64,000 nucleotides of DNA from Rhizobiaceae bacterium (GCA_017643025.1 JAEPOG010000002.1:310001-374000); one strand, 5' to 3'. Positions 43,320 through 52,586 are shown, counted from the stretch's first letter. A program made the numbers and translations. Notes: a model not told the origin generated them from the sequence alone.

Positions 43320-43850
43320 ATGCGCATCGACGCCATCGCCATCGGCACCAACCCGCCCGACGACGTCAACGTCATTATCGAGGTGCCGGTCGGCGGCCAG
43401 CCGATCAAATACGAGATGGACAAGGAGGCCGGCACGCTCGTCGTCGACCGCTTCCTCTACACGCCGATGACATATCCGGGGAACTACGGCTTCGTCCCGC
43501 ACACCCTCTCCGACGACGGCGACCCGATCGACGTTCTGGTGTGCAACACGCGGCAGCTGGTGCCCGGCTGCGTTATCAATGTGCGGCCGATCGGCGTGCT
43601 GGTCATGGAAGACAATGCCGGCATGGACGAGAAGGTGCTCGCCGTTCCGTCGAACCATCTCACCCGGCGCTACGAGGACGTTGAGAACTTCTCAGACCTG
43701 CCCGACATCACGCTCAAGCAGATCGAGCACTTCTTCGAGCACTACAAGGATCTGGAACCCGGCAAGTGGGTGAAAATCGGCGACTGGGGCGATGCCGCGA
43801 CAGCGCGCCGGATGATCAGCAAAGCGATCGAACGGGCCGGCCGCGCCTAG
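43320..43850 (+). CDS. ppa: Inorganic pyrophosphatase
   Basis: A 176-residue family I soluble pyrophosphatase, the usual bacterial size. It shows [44 protein letters not shown] with the metal-binding aspartates, and the second acidic cluster [14 protein letters not shown]. It hydrolyses pyrophosphate from biosynthetic reactions in the cytosol. Convergent with the secreted orphan at 43855. Confidence 0.95.
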   Translation: MRIDAIAIGTNPPDDVNVIIEVPVGGQPIKYEMDKEAGTLVVDRFLYTPMTYPGNYGFVPHTLSDDGDPIDVLVCNTRQLVPGCVINVRPIGVLVMEDNAGMDEKVLAVPSNHLTRRYEDVENFSDLPDITLKQIEHFFEHYKDLEPGKWVKIGDWGDAATARRMISKAIERAGRA

Positions 43851-43854
43851 CGGC

Positions 43855-44457
43855 CTATTCGTAGCGGACGAATTCCGGCAGCGGAACAGTGCCGACATCG
43901 ATGGCAGGCTGGTCGCCACAGGCGAAGCCGTGCACGAGATTGTCGGCGTAGGCGCGCGCCTTCTCGTTGGCACCCGAATTGCCGGTCGCGACCACATAGG
44001 CCATGGCGCAGCCGTCGCGCTCATGTGGCTGGCCGACCTTCTCGACCACCAGCACCTGTACGTCTTCTTCGCCGTTTGCGGCGTCGGAAACGAACCAGCG
44101 ATGGATCGTCGCGATGGGGACGCGGTCGTTGCCGCGCTGCTCGAGCCGCCATTCGATCGTCGTACCCGTCGAGTTGAAGCCGCCGAAGCTTTCCCATACA
44201 GGCGCCATGTCGCCAGCCGGCGGATAGCCGTAGAACAGGGATTCGCGCAGGTCGCTGTATTGCAGCATGACCGGATAGCCGCGCCAGCCATCGCACACGA
44301 GGGTGGCCCAGTCTCCGTCGCCTTCCTCGGCTCGCGCAAACACGGTGCAGCTCTTTTCGATCTGCAATTCGGTATAGACGCTGGTCATCTGCGCATGCGC
44401 GGGCAGCGTCATGGCCGTGGCAAGGAGCAGCGGAACAAGTGCTAACAGGCGCGGCAT
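43855..44457 (-). CDS. Secreted hypothetical protein
   Basis: A 200-residue protein with a clear signal peptide (MPRLLALVPLLLATAM, cleavage after PAHA). The mature part has at least three cysteines (EKSCTVF, VCDGWRG, HERDGCAMAY, GFACGDQ) that could form disulfides, and a central FGGFNSTGTTIEWRLEQRGN stretch. It matches rhizobial conserved exported proteins by general appearance only; no functional motif is recognised. It follows no gene closely on its strand. Confidence 0.72.
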   Translation of the reverse strand: MPRLLALVPLLLATAMTLPAHAQMTSVYTELQIEKSCTVFARAEEGDGDWATLVCDGWRGYPVMLQYSDLRESLFYGYPPAGDMAPVWESFGGFNSTGTTIEWRLEQRGNDRVPIATIHRWFVSDAANGEEDVQVLVVEKVGQPHERDGCAMAYVVATGNSGANEKARAYADNLVHGFACGDQPAIDVGTVPLPEFVRYE

Positions 44458-44484
44458 GGCTTTCCTCCCAAGGAAAGCGACAAC

Positions 44485-44853
44485 CTAGCGCCTTTCGGCG
44501 CGCACGCCTATCGCGTTGTCGGCGAGTTCCGCCAGGCTGCGGGCAAGGTTCGTCGCGTCGCCCTCTATCCTGACCGCCTTCAGCCTGGACGTATGGCCGG
44601 CAACAAGGGTGATAGCGCGCTTCGGGAGGCCCAGTTGTTTGGCGAGAAGCGCCTGCAACGCGGCGTTTGCAGCGCCCTGCTCGGGCACTGCGCGCACCCG
44701 TGCGGCGAGGTACGCACGGCCGTCGGCACCGTAGCCAATGCCTTCGATCACGTCCGCGGCCGCACGCGGCGTCAGCCGTACAAATAGTTCAATGCCGCCC
44801 GTGACGTGGCGGTGCGGACTGCCACGCGCGCCTGGCCGACCGGAAGTTGCCAT
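44485..44853 (-). CDS. DUF167 (YggU) family protein
   Basis: A 122-residue protein with the YggU core: [62 protein letters not shown]. The structure of the family is known but the function is not. It lies 25 bases behind the YggT gene, the same order as E. coli yggT-yggU. The start may be later than 44853, since the first 18 residues are low-complexity. Confidence 0.85.
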   Translation of the reverse strand: MATSGRPGARGSPHRHVTGGIELFVRLTPRAAADVIEGIGYGADGRAYLAARVRAVPEQGAANAALQALLAKQLGLPKRAITLVAGHTSRLKAVRIEGDATNLARSLAELADNAIGVRAERR

Positions 44854-44878
44854 GCACGAGAGCGAGCGCGCAGCTGAG

Positions 44879-45178
44879 CTAATGGAGCACGCCGACCAGA
44901 GGCTCGATTGTGGTGTGCATGAACTGTTCGAGGAAGAACAGAATGATCAGCAGGACAATGGGCGATATGTCGATGCCGCCGAGGTCGGGCATGAACCGGC
45001 GAATGGGACTGAGAGCGGGCTCGGTGAGCCGGTAAAGCGCATTGGCAAAGCTGGCAACCAGCTGGTTCCGCGGATTCACCACCTGGAATGCATAGAGCCA
45101 CGAGAAGACGGCTGACGCGATCACGACGAACCATGCGATGGAAAACACGTAGTGAAGAGTTATGAACAAGGCCGTCAT
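44879..45178 (-). CDS. YggT family membrane protein
   Basis: A 99-residue protein with two membrane helices (about 5-28 and 68-88) and the conserved loop [37 protein letters not shown] lies 6 bases before the ATG at 45178, so the longer frame is rejected. YggT proteins are linked to osmotic and membrane functions of unclear mechanism. Co-transcribed with the DUF167 gene. Confidence 0.9.
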   Translation of the reverse strand: MTALFITLHYVFSIAWFVVIASAVFSWLYAFQVVNPRNQLVASFANALYRLTEPALSPIRRFMPDLGGIDISPIVLLIILFFLEQFMHTTIEPLVGVLH

Positions 45179-45323
45179 CAGCCACCTCCTGTTGCCCGGC
45201 ACATGTAGACATTGCGCGGTTTTCGGGCAAGCCCGGCGGCCAACCGAGGGGGCCGGGAGGAGCAGGCGAGCCAGCTTGACAGGCAACATGCCCGACCACT
45301 AAATGCGCGCCATCTCCGGAGCC

Positions 45324-45399
<76 letters not shown>

Positions 45400-45488
45400 T
45401 CATTCGCTTACACCGAACACTTCGCTCGCTGGCTCAGCAGGGCGGGCGAAAGCTTGGGCCGCGGTCGCGGCCTAGAGCGCGGCAACTG

Positions 45489-46139
45489 CTACTTGAGTGC
45501 TAGGAGCAGCACATAGGCGGCAACCGCCACCATCAGGCCCCTGAAGGCAATGCCCACGAACATGAACTTGCGTCTCGCGATGGCCGAGAGATTGTCGACA
45601 TTGCCCAGATATTCGCGGGTCAGAAACTGCGGATCGCCGGTACTGTTGGCCTCGATGAAGCGCGCGCGATTCGAACCCCAGGCGCCCCAGTAAAGGGACG
45701 TTCCGTTGGCGGCATTGCGAGGCAATACGACCATGATTGCGGAAAAGAGCGTCGTCAGCACGGCAACTCCGAGTATCCCTGACGCCAGCGCCAGCGGCCA
45801 CGGCTCGGACAGGTAGCGCTCTGCGGAGAATGCGCCGCGGCCGTCGGCGGAACTGACCAGGAATGCGAGCATGAACGTGAACAGGTAAGCCGCCTTCTGG
45901 TCGGCGATCCTGATCTGGTCGTAAAAGACGTCGTTCACCTTCTTGAGGTGGTCAAGATAATGACTTTCCTCGACGATCTGCTCGAGCGACTTGTCGGCGG
46001 GCGACGCCGACGCAAGCTGACCGACTGCCTTTTCGTCCACCGGGATGCCCTCGGCGCCCGTGCTGGGCGCAGGCGCGATTATTGGTCCAGTTTTTCGCTG
46101 CCAGCAATCGAATCTTGACAAGCTTTCGAAGCTGCTCAT
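45489..46139 (-). CDS. Pycsar-effector-like membrane protein (PycTM/DUF5706 family)
   Basis: A 216-residue protein. Residues about 60-85 hold HYLDHLKKVNDVFYDQIRIADQKAAYLFTF, the soluble-to-membrane junction typical of PycTM, followed by helices at about 85-100, 118-140 and 190-214. LFSAIMVVLPRN is the second landmark. In Pycsar antiphage systems such proteins act as cyclic-nucleotide-triggered membrane effectors; here no pyrimidine cyclase is adjacent, but a CHASE2 class III cyclase is encoded 3.7 kb away, divergent. No ribosome binding site precedes the ATG. A GTG at 46040 with GAGGG upstream is an alternative start (183 residues). Confidence 0.65.
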   Translation of the reverse strand: MSSFESLSRFDCWQRKTGPIIAPAPSTGAEGIPVDEKAVGQLASASPADKSLEQIVEESHYLDHLKKVNDVFYDQIRIADQKAAYLFTFMLAFLVSSADGRGAFSAERYLSEPWPLALASGILGVAVLTTLFSAIMVVLPRNAANGTSLYWGAWGSNRARFIEANSTGDPQFLTREYLGNVDNLSAIARRKFMFVGIAFRGLMVAVAAYVLLLALK

Positions 46140-46172
46140 TAGGTTTTTCGGGCTGTTGGGTCTCAAATCAGA

Positions 46173-49100
46173 ATGCGCGTTTGCGTCGCGGTCTTTGTCG
46201 CCTTGGTGGTGTTGGTCGGGACACAGCTTTCGCGCGCCGAAATTTTCCCACGCACGGGAACGGCCGCCGGCTCCGTTATCTCGCGCAAATCGGGCGAGGA
46301 AATCCGCTTCATCGACGTGAGCGCGTGGCGCTCGATCGACGTCAACCAGGACCTGCTGGCCGGCGACTTGCTGCGCACCAACGCCATCGGCCACCTCGCT
46401 GTGCTGTTTGCCGACCGGACCCAGATCAGGCTCGGGCGCAACACGACGCTGCTGGTCAAGCACATCGCGGAAAGCACCGATTCCGTCTTCGGCTTGCTTG
46501 ACGGGTCGATCTGGGGCCGCGCCGAATCCGGCGGTATCGGCCTCACCATCGAAACCCCGGCGGCGGCGGCCGCAATCCGCGGCACCGATTTCTCGCTCAA
46601 TGTGGAAGGCGACAAGACTTCGCTCATCGTGCTCGACGGGCAGGTCGAGCTCGCCAACGAATTCGGCTCGGTCAGCGTCGCCGGAGGCGAGGCGGCCGTT
46701 GCCCGCATCGGGCAGGCGCCGACCAAGATCGTCATCGTCGATCCCGATGACCGCGAGCAGATGCTCTTCTACCTGACGCTGCGCGGCGCGTTCACCTTCC
46801 TGCCTGCGACACCACTGGACGCTGCCGGCATGCGCCGAGAATTCAGGCTGCTCGAAGCCATGCCTCCCGAGAGGCGCTCGGCAGAAGACTGGGTGTCTCT
46901 CGCCGAGACATCGCTTTCGGTGTCCGGGCGACAGCCGGCGATAGAAGCCATGACTGCAGCGCGCAGCATGGCGCTTTCGTCCAGCCAGCGGGCACGGCTC
47001 GATTTGGTCGAGGCGCTGATCCTCGGAAGCCAGCGGCGCTATGGCGAAGCGGCGGCCAAGTTCCAGCGCGCACTCGGCGGGCTCGACCCGGCGCGGCGCT
47101 CGATCGCCGCCTATGGCGGCTATTTCGCCCGCGCCCTGGCCGACCCGGACCGCGTGGAGGACCCGCCGGCGATGACCAGCGGCCCGTATGGTGCGCTCGC
47201 CGATGCTTACGCAGCAGGTTTCCTGCGCGACATTGTCGGCGCCATCGATGCACTAAAACTTGCGGAGAGGCGCTATCCGAACGATCCGACGCTGCCTGCC
47301 GCGCGGGCGCAGTTCGCGCTTCTGATGGACGACCGCGAGCAGGTGAAGGAGGCGGTCGACCGCTCGCTCGCCATCGATCCGGACAACCCGACGGCGCTGG
47401 AAGCGCGCGCAAACTATCGCGCCGGCATCGAAAGCGACCTCGACGGGGCCCTGGAAGACCTCGAGAAGGCGGTGCTGATCGCGCCGGGGTCATCCTCTGT
47501 CTGGAACGCGCTCGGGCTTGTTCTCAGCGAACGGGGCGCAGGACGCGAAGCCGAAGCCGCGCTGAAAAAGGCGATCGAACTCGATCCCGAAGATCCCGTC
47601 TCGCACGCCAATCTCGCTATCCTCTATCTCGAACAGGACCGGCTCGGCGAAGCCAGGGCGGAAGTCGACAAGGCAATCGCGGCCGACCCCACCTTCTCCG
47701 TGGCGCTGGTGGCGCGCGGGCGTTACCACCTCCAGACCGGCGAGATGGACAAGGCGTTGGCCGACCTTCTGGCTGGAACCACGGCCAACCCGGCCTATTC
47801 GCAGGGTCTCCTGCTTCTGGCGGCCGGCTATTACGAAAGCGGCGACCGCGAGCCCGCCGCCCAGTCTCTGCGCAATGCGGACCGGCTAGACCCCAACGAT
47901 CCGGTCACGTCTTCGTTCGGTGCGGCGGTTGCGATCGACGATTACGATGCCGATGCGGCGATCGAAAACGCGCAAGTGACTGTCGCCCGGTCGCGCGCAC
48001 GCGGCGGCGTCTATGCGCCGCTCAGCGCCAACCGCGAGGCCGGCTCGCTGCTTAACAACGCCTTCCGGCTCAAGGAACTCAACGCCTGGGGGCGCTTCTA
48101 CGGGGACGTGATTTTCGACCCGTTCGCCGGCGCGACCTTCGTTGATCAGGCCGTGTCGGGCAGTCCCGATCCGTTCGCGGCCGACATCAATTTCGGCGGC
48201 CAGCCGGTCGATCCCGGCATCAACGGACAGGGCTTTTCGTCGCTCTTCCAGGGGCTGATGGTTTCGCCAGAAATGCTCTCCGGGCGCTCGCGCAGCGCCA
48301 ACTTGTTCCGCCGGCCTTTCATGGAGGCGTCGGTGGAGGGCGGTTTCGTCAGTTCGGCGACAGGCGGCGGCTGGACCGGGTCCGGCGAAATCCAGGCCTA
48401 TGCGGCAAGCCCGTTTCCGTGGTCGCTCTACCTGCAGGGCAATTACCGGCGGACCGACGAATTCCGTCGGCGCTTTGCGCTCGGTACCACGGTGCCATAT
48501 GTCGAATTCGACCATGGCTATGAGAACATCAGCGGCATCGGCTACCTGACCGCGCGGCCGACGCCAAACGACCGCTTCGTCGCTTTTGCGGACATAAGCC
48601 GGCCGCGTTCGCAGCTTCTTAACACGGTCATCCTGATAGCCGATCCGATGCTGCCGTTCGGGGCGCTTACCTATGATCGCAGGGTCGATATGTGGGGGGC
48701 GCGGGGCGGCGTGGGGTGGAGCCATAATATCGGCTACCGCAACAATGTCAGCGCCGCCTTCTTCATGTCCGATCTGGCGCAGACCAGCAATGAACAAGGC
48801 ATTCTGTTCGACCTCGGCCTGACGCCCATCGGCACGCAAGTAACCGACATTGCCATCAACCAGCGCTCCTATCTCGGCGCGCTCAACCACACAGTCGCCA
48901 CCGGCGACGTGACCTGGCGCTACGGCGTTGAGGCCGGCGTGCTCAACCAGAGGCGGATGGAGATGACGACGATCACCATTCCGGCCATCCCGCTTGTCGA
49001 CATCACGACGAACAACCGCACGCTCGGCCTGTCCTTTGGCCGCGCCTATGTCGACGCGATCTGGGACATCGCGCCCGACCTGAAGGCGGAGGCGGCGCTG

Positions 49101-49853
49101 TTCGGCACCTTTTTCGGCGGCTCGCTGGCGATCCAGCGGCTTGAGCCGCGAGCCGGGTTGAGCTGGTCGCCCGCAACCGGACATTGGCTGAGCGCCGGCT
49201 ACATGCGCGAAACCAATGGCATCAGCGACACGACCCTGTCGCCGATCGGGGTTGTCGGTCTGCAGGCAAACCAGGCGCCGCTCGACATTGGCGGCTCGGT
49301 CGAAACCTTTGCGGCACGATGGAACGCGGAATGGTGCGAGCGGTTCTTCACCAGCCTCGACTACCAGCACCAGAATCTCGCGGGCATGGCGATCCGCATT
49401 CCCGGCGGGCTGACGACAATCGATCTCGCCGCCGGTCAGATTGACCGCTTTTCGGCGACGGCCAACCTTCATGCCGGCTGGGGCATCGGGCTGTTCGGCA
49501 CCGTCGCGCTGACCACTTCGCGCAATCTCGATCGGGCAAGCGCCGGGTTCGGCGGGCCGCTGCCCTTCGTTGCCGGAACGTCGGCCCGCTTCGGCGCGAG
49601 CTGGGTGCACCCGTCCAACATCAAGATCACCGCCGCCGGCACCTATGTCGGCCCGCGTACCGGAACCGAGGCTGGCGATATCGTGCTGCCGGGCTACTGG
49701 ACAGCCGACGCTTTCGTAACCTGGGAGCCGTTCGACAAGCGGTTCAAGCTCGAACTCGCCGGCTACAATTTGTTCAATGCGAGTTTCGACGTCGGACCAT
49801 CCACGCCCGGCTGGGGCCGGACCTTCACCGGTTCGCTCAAGGGCCGCTTCTGA
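46173..49853 (+). CDS. FecR domain-TPR-outer membrane beta-barrel fusion protein
   Basis: A 1226-residue exported protein. A signal peptide (1-22, ending SRA) is followed by a FecR domain (about 30-180: VNQDLLAGDLLRTNAIGHLAVLF, GLTIETPAAAAAIRGTDFSL), TPR repeats (about 370-600, with consensus like VWNALGLVLSERGAGREAEA and ALKKAIELDPEDPVSHANLA), and a beta-barrel (about 700-1226) of alternating aromatic strands ending in Phe (TGSLKGRF), the outer-membrane C-terminal rule. FecR domains usually lie in anti-sigma sensors; here no sigma factor is present. Overlaps the cyclase gene by one base. Confidence 0.8.
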   Translation: MRVCVAVFVALVVLVGTQLSRAEIFPRTGTAAGSVISRKSGEEIRFIDVSAWRSIDVNQDLLAGDLLRTNAIGHLAVLFADRTQIRLGRNTTLLVKHIAESTDSVFGLLDGSIWGRAESGGIGLTIETPAAAAAIRGTDFSLNVEGDKTSLIVLDGQVELANEFGSVSVAGGEAAVARIGQAPTKIVIVDPDDREQMLFYLTLRGAFTFLPATPLDAAGMRREFRLLEAMPPERRSAEDWVSLAETSLSVSGRQPAIEAMTAARSMALSSSQRARLDLVEALILGSQRRYGEAAAKFQRALGGLDPARRSIAAYGGYFARALADPDRVEDPPAMTSGPYGALADAYAAGFLRDIVGAIDALKLAERRYPNDPTLPAARAQFALLMDDREQVKEAVDRSLAIDPDNPTALEARANYRAGIESDLDGALEDLEKAVLIAPGSSSVWNALGLVLSERGAGREAEAALKKAIELDPEDPVSHANLAILYLEQDRLGEARAEVDKAIAADPTFSVALVARGRYHLQTGEMDKALADLLAGTTANPAYSQGLLLLAAGYYESGDREPAAQSLRNADRLDPNDPVTSSFGAAVAIDDYDADAAIENAQVTVARSRARGGVYAPLSANREAGSLLNNAFRLKELNAWGRFYGDVIFDPFAGATFVDQAVSGSPDPFAADINFGGQPVDPGINGQGFSSLFQGLMVSPEMLSGRSRSANLFRRPFMEASVEGGFVSSATGGGWTGSGEIQAYAASPFPWSLYLQGNYRRTDEFRRRFALGTTVPYVEFDHGYENISGIGYLTARPTPNDRFVAFADISRPRSQLLNTVILIADPMLPFGALTYDRRVDMWGARGGVGWSHNIGYRNNVSAAFFMSDLAQTSNEQGILFDLGLTPIGTQVTDIAINQRSYLGALNHTVATGDVTWRYGVEAGVLNQRRMEMTTITIPAIPLVDITTNNRTLGLSFGRAYVDAIWDIAPDLKAEAALFGTFFGGSLAIQRLEPRAGLSWSPATGHWLSAGYMRETNGISDTTLSPIGVVGLQANQAPLDIGGSVETFAARWNAEWCERFFTSLDYQHQNLAGMAIRIPGGLTTIDLAAGQIDRFSATANLHAGWGIGLFGTVALTTSRNLDRASAGFGGPLPFVAGTSARFGASWVHPSNIKITAAGTYVGPRTGTEAGDIVLPGYWTADAFVTWEPFDKRFKLELAGYNLFNASFDVGPSTPGWGRTFTGSLKGRF

Positions 49854-51664
49854 TGCTGGACGCCGCGCCGCGGCGACAGCAGGCCGGCCGCAAGACGGGC
49901 CTCATCATCCTGTCGGCCGGCGTGCTCGCCATCGTCGCGGCGCTGTCGGTCAGTGCCCCTTGGCGGGTGATGGAGCTGCGTTTGTTCGACATGATGACAA
50001 CGCTGCGTGTGCCGACGCTTCCCGACGACGGCCCGGTCATCGTAGCCATCGACGAACCCTCGTTTGCCGAGATCGCAGTGCAATGGCCGTGGCCGCGCGA
50101 CCTGCACGCCGAGCTGATCGAGAGCCTGCGCTCCGCCGGAGCGCAAGCGATCGGCATGGACATCATATTCGCCGATCCGAGCCGGCCCGACGCCGACGCC
50201 GCGCTGATTGCGGCGATGGGACCGGATGTGGTGCTTGCAGCCGATGAGACAGTGATCGAAGCGTCGCAGGGCGATCAGCTGATCAGGGTCGAACCGCTCG
50301 TCGAACTGACAAAGGCCGGCGCAGTCTCAGGCGTAGCCACTATTCCGATCGACGGGGACGGGACTCTGCGGCGGCTCCCGGTCTACCCTGACAGCTTCCC
50401 CCGGCAATTGCTGCGACTTGCCGGTTTCGAGCCGGCGGCGGGCAGCGGATTGCTTCAGGTGTTCGGGCCAACCCGTACCTATCCGACCGTCAGCTACTAC
50501 CAGGCGCTGGCGCCCGATGAGTACCTCCCGGACGGCTTCTTCCGAAACCGGGTCGTCATTGTCGGGCTCAGCCTCCAGAATGCACCGTCGGTGGATGCCG
50601 GAGGCGCCGACGCGCATGCGACCTCCTACACGCTGCGCAGCGGACGGCTGACCTCAGGCGCGGAAATCCAGGCGACGATGTTCGACAATCTGCGCACCGG
50701 CCTGTTGATCGTACCGGCTGGAAATGCAGTGAGAATGGCGGTGTTGGTTGCCGCTGTCCTCTGTGCAGCGCTTGCGGTGTGGGGAGCAACTGGCTGGCGC
50801 ACGGTTGTCGTGAGCGGCGGTGCCATTGTTGCGACGCTCCTGGGAAGCTACGCGCTTATCGAGCTGGCGCGGTTCCACGTCTCACCGGTCGGGCCGGCGG
50901 TCGCATTCGTCCTTGTCGCCGCCGGCCAGGGTGCGCGCGACTACGCCGCCGAGCGGCGGTTGCGGCGGGAGATCACGCGCGCCTTCTCGCAATACCTGTC
51001 GCCGGTGCTGGTGGAACGACTGGCGAGCGATCCGTCCCTGCTCAAGCTCGGCGGCGAGCGACGCACACTTTCGATCCTGTTTGCCGATATCCGCGGCTTC
51101 ACCACAATCGCGGAAAACATGAAGGACGACCCCGAACGCCTGACCACGTTGGTCAACCGGTTGCTCGACCCGCTGTCGCAGGTGGTGCTGGAAGAGGGCG
51201 GGACGATCGACAAATATATTGGCGACTGCCTGATGGCGTTCTGGAACGCGCCGCTGGACGAACCCGACCATGCCGCGAAGGCGGTGCGGGCGGCGCTGCG
51301 CATGCAGGAGGTCATGGCGAAGCTGAACGGCGACCTGGCGCTGGAGGCCCGACCCGGCGAGGAGCCGATCAGGCTCGGCATCGGGATCGGCATCAACACC
51401 GGCGAGGCCATTGTCGGCAATATGGGGTCGGATATCCGTTTCGACTATTCGGCGATCGGCGACGCCGTCAATCTCGCTTCCCGGCTCGAAAGCAAGACCC
51501 GTGACTATGGCGTACCGATCATCATCGGGCCGGAGACGGCGCGCGGCCTTTCGGGCCGGTTCGAGCTCACGGAACTGGATCGCATCGCGGTCAAGGGACG
51601 GGCCGAAATCGTTCCGATCTTCGCGCTCGGGACACCTACCTTGGCCTCTCTCAATGCGGGCTGA
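49853..51664 (+). CDS. CHASE2-domain class III nucleotide (adenylyl) cyclase
   Basis: A 603-residue membrane cyclase. One N-terminal helix (about 17-36), a periplasmic CHASE2 sensor (about 45-280), three further helices (about 285-370), then the cyclase domain (about 400-590). Metal ligands Asp412 (FADIRGF) and Asp458 (KYIGDCL), adenine-selecting Lys454, Ser533 in the second specificity position, and transition-state Asn540 and Arg544 are all present, so it should make cAMP. ATG overlaps the preceding stop (TGATG), coupling it to the FecR/barrel protein, a likely partner for envelope sensing. Confidence 0.88.
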   Translation: MLDAAPRRQQAGRKTGLIILSAGVLAIVAALSVSAPWRVMELRLFDMMTTLRVPTLPDDGPVIVAIDEPSFAEIAVQWPWPRDLHAELIESLRSAGAQAIGMDIIFADPSRPDADAALIAAMGPDVVLAADETVIEASQGDQLIRVEPLVELTKAGAVSGVATIPIDGDGTLRRLPVYPDSFPRQLLRLAGFEPAAGSGLLQVFGPTRTYPTVSYYQALAPDEYLPDGFFRNRVVIVGLSLQNAPSVDAGGADAHATSYTLRSGRLTSGAEIQATMFDNLRTGLLIVPAGNAVRMAVLVAAVLCAALAVWGATGWRTVVVSGGAIVATLLGSYALIELARFHVSPVGPAVAFVLVAAGQGARDYAAERRLRREITRAFSQYLSPVLVERLASDPSLLKLGGERRTLSILFADIRGFTTIAENMKDDPERLTTLVNRLLDPLSQVVLEEGGTIDKYIGDCLMAFWNAPLDEPDHAAKAVRAALRMQEVMAKLNGDLALEARPGEEPIRLGIGIGINTGEAIVGNMGSDIRFDYSAIGDAVNLASRLESKTRDYGVPIIIGPETARGLSGRFELTELDRIAVKGRAEIVPIFALGTPTLASLNAG

Positions 51665-51690
51665 GAGCCTGGTTCAGGTAGCTGCGATCG

Positions 51691-51711
51691 CAATGTGATG
51701 ATATAACATTG
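51691..51711 (+). promoter_or_regulatory. Zur box 1 upstream of the zinc importer
   Basis: The perfect inverted repeat CAATGT-N9-ACATTG contains AATGTGATGATATAACATT, which matches the alphaproteobacterial Zur consensus AATGTTATA-N-TATAACATT at 16 of the 18 defined positions. It lies 72-92 bases before the ATG of the zinc ABC operon, where a zinc-loaded Zur would repress. Confidence 0.8.
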
Positions 51712-51719
51712 TTGACGGG

Positions 51720-51737
51720 CGTGATAACATAACATAG
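51720..51737 (-). promoter_or_regulatory. Zur box 2 (partial) upstream of the zinc importer
   Basis: Read on the minus strand, TATGTTATGTTATCACG keeps 12 of 16 defined positions of the Zur pattern and lies about 10 bases after box 1. Tandem boxes this close suggest two dimers on one face of the promoter. Weaker than box 1. Confidence 0.55.
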
Positions 51738-51782
51738 TCGTGCACCAAACCACTCACGGCATACCACCCTTGGAGTTAGGCG

Positions 51783-52586
51783 ATGTCCGCCTGCGTGACA
51801 TTTGACGATCTGACTCTCGGCTATAACAGCCATCCGGCCGTGCACCACCTGAGTGGCGTTGTCCAAAAGGGATCGCTCACCGCCGTGGTGGGCGCCAACG
51901 GGTCCGGCAAGTCGACGCTGATGAAGGGTATCGTCGGCGTCTTGAAGCCCATGTCCGGAGAGTGTTCCGTCGCGCCCGACATCACGGTCGCCTATCTGCC
52001 GCAACAATCGGAGCTCGATCGTTCGTTTCCGGCGCGCGTCGTCGATCTTGTGTCGATGGGACTATGGCCCCGACGTGGCCTACTCGGCCGCCACAGAGCG
52101 GAAGACCGACAGGCTGTTGCGGATGCATTGTCCGCGGTCGGGCTTGAGGGTTTCCAGCAAAGGCCTATCGACACGCTTTCGGGCGGCCAGCTCCAGCGGG
52201 CGCTGTTTGCCCGCGTTCTGGTGCAGAACGCCAATCTGATCCTGCTGGACGAGCCGTTCAACGCCATAGACGCAAAGACGGTCGCCGATCTGGTGGCGTT
52301 GATCAAGCGCTGGCATGGCGAGGAGAGGACAGTCATCGTCGTGGTCCACGATCTCGATCTGGTGCGGCAGCATTTTCCGGAAGCCCTGCTTCTCGCGCGC
52401 GGCCCGGTGGCCTGGGGCGAGGCTCGCAAGACCCTGTCGCCTGATAATCTGCTGCGCGCCCGCCAGTTTCATGAAGCATGGGACGAAGACGCGCCGTGGT
52501 GTGCTCCCGGCGACGGGCACGACCACGCGGATCATCACGATCACCATCACCACGATCATGCCACACGGCAGCAAGGGCTCGTCTGA
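51783..52586 (+). CDS. Zinc ABC transporter ATP-binding protein with His-rich tail
   Basis: A 267-residue ATPase: Walker A GANGSGKSTLMKG, signature LSGGQLQRALFARV, Walker B LILLDEPFNAID and switch VVVHDLDLV. The C-terminal 30 residues are packed with His and Asp (GDGHDHADHHDHHHHDH), a metal-binding tail rare in manganese or iron ATPases, supporting zinc. The order ATPase-permease-binding protein resembles aztABC more than znuABC, but no aztD-like gene follows. Zur boxes precede it. Confidence 0.88.
   Translation: MSACVTFDDLTLGYNSHPAVHHLSGVVQKGSLTAVVGANGSGKSTLMKGIVGVLKPMSGECSVAPDITVAYLPQQSELDRSFPARVVDLVSMGLWPRRGLLGRHRAEDRQAVADALSAVGLEGFQQRPIDTLSGGQLQRALFARVLVQNANLILLDEPFNAIDAKTVADLVALIKRWHGEERTVIVVVHDLDLVRQHFPEALLLARGPVAWGEARKTLSPDNLLRARQFHEAWDEDAPWCAPGDGHDHADHHDHHHHDHATRQQGLV

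Noticed and set aside
45457..45472. Six-bp GGCCGC/GCGGCC hairpin after the PycTM-like gene
   Set aside because: Short stem, no uridine run on the minus strand; such palindromes are common at this GC content.
47886..49610. 574-codon minus-strand open frame
   Set aside because: Antisense to the TPR/barrel gene, whose repeats and barrel ending are clear; arginine-rich composition typical of a shadow.
52500..52560. His-codon-rich stretch at the end of the zinc ATPase as a DNA repeat element
   Set aside because: The CAT/CAC triplets are in frame and encode a metal-binding tail; a similar His/Asp-rich loop occurs in the binding protein, so this is coding sequence rather than a DNA-level repeat.
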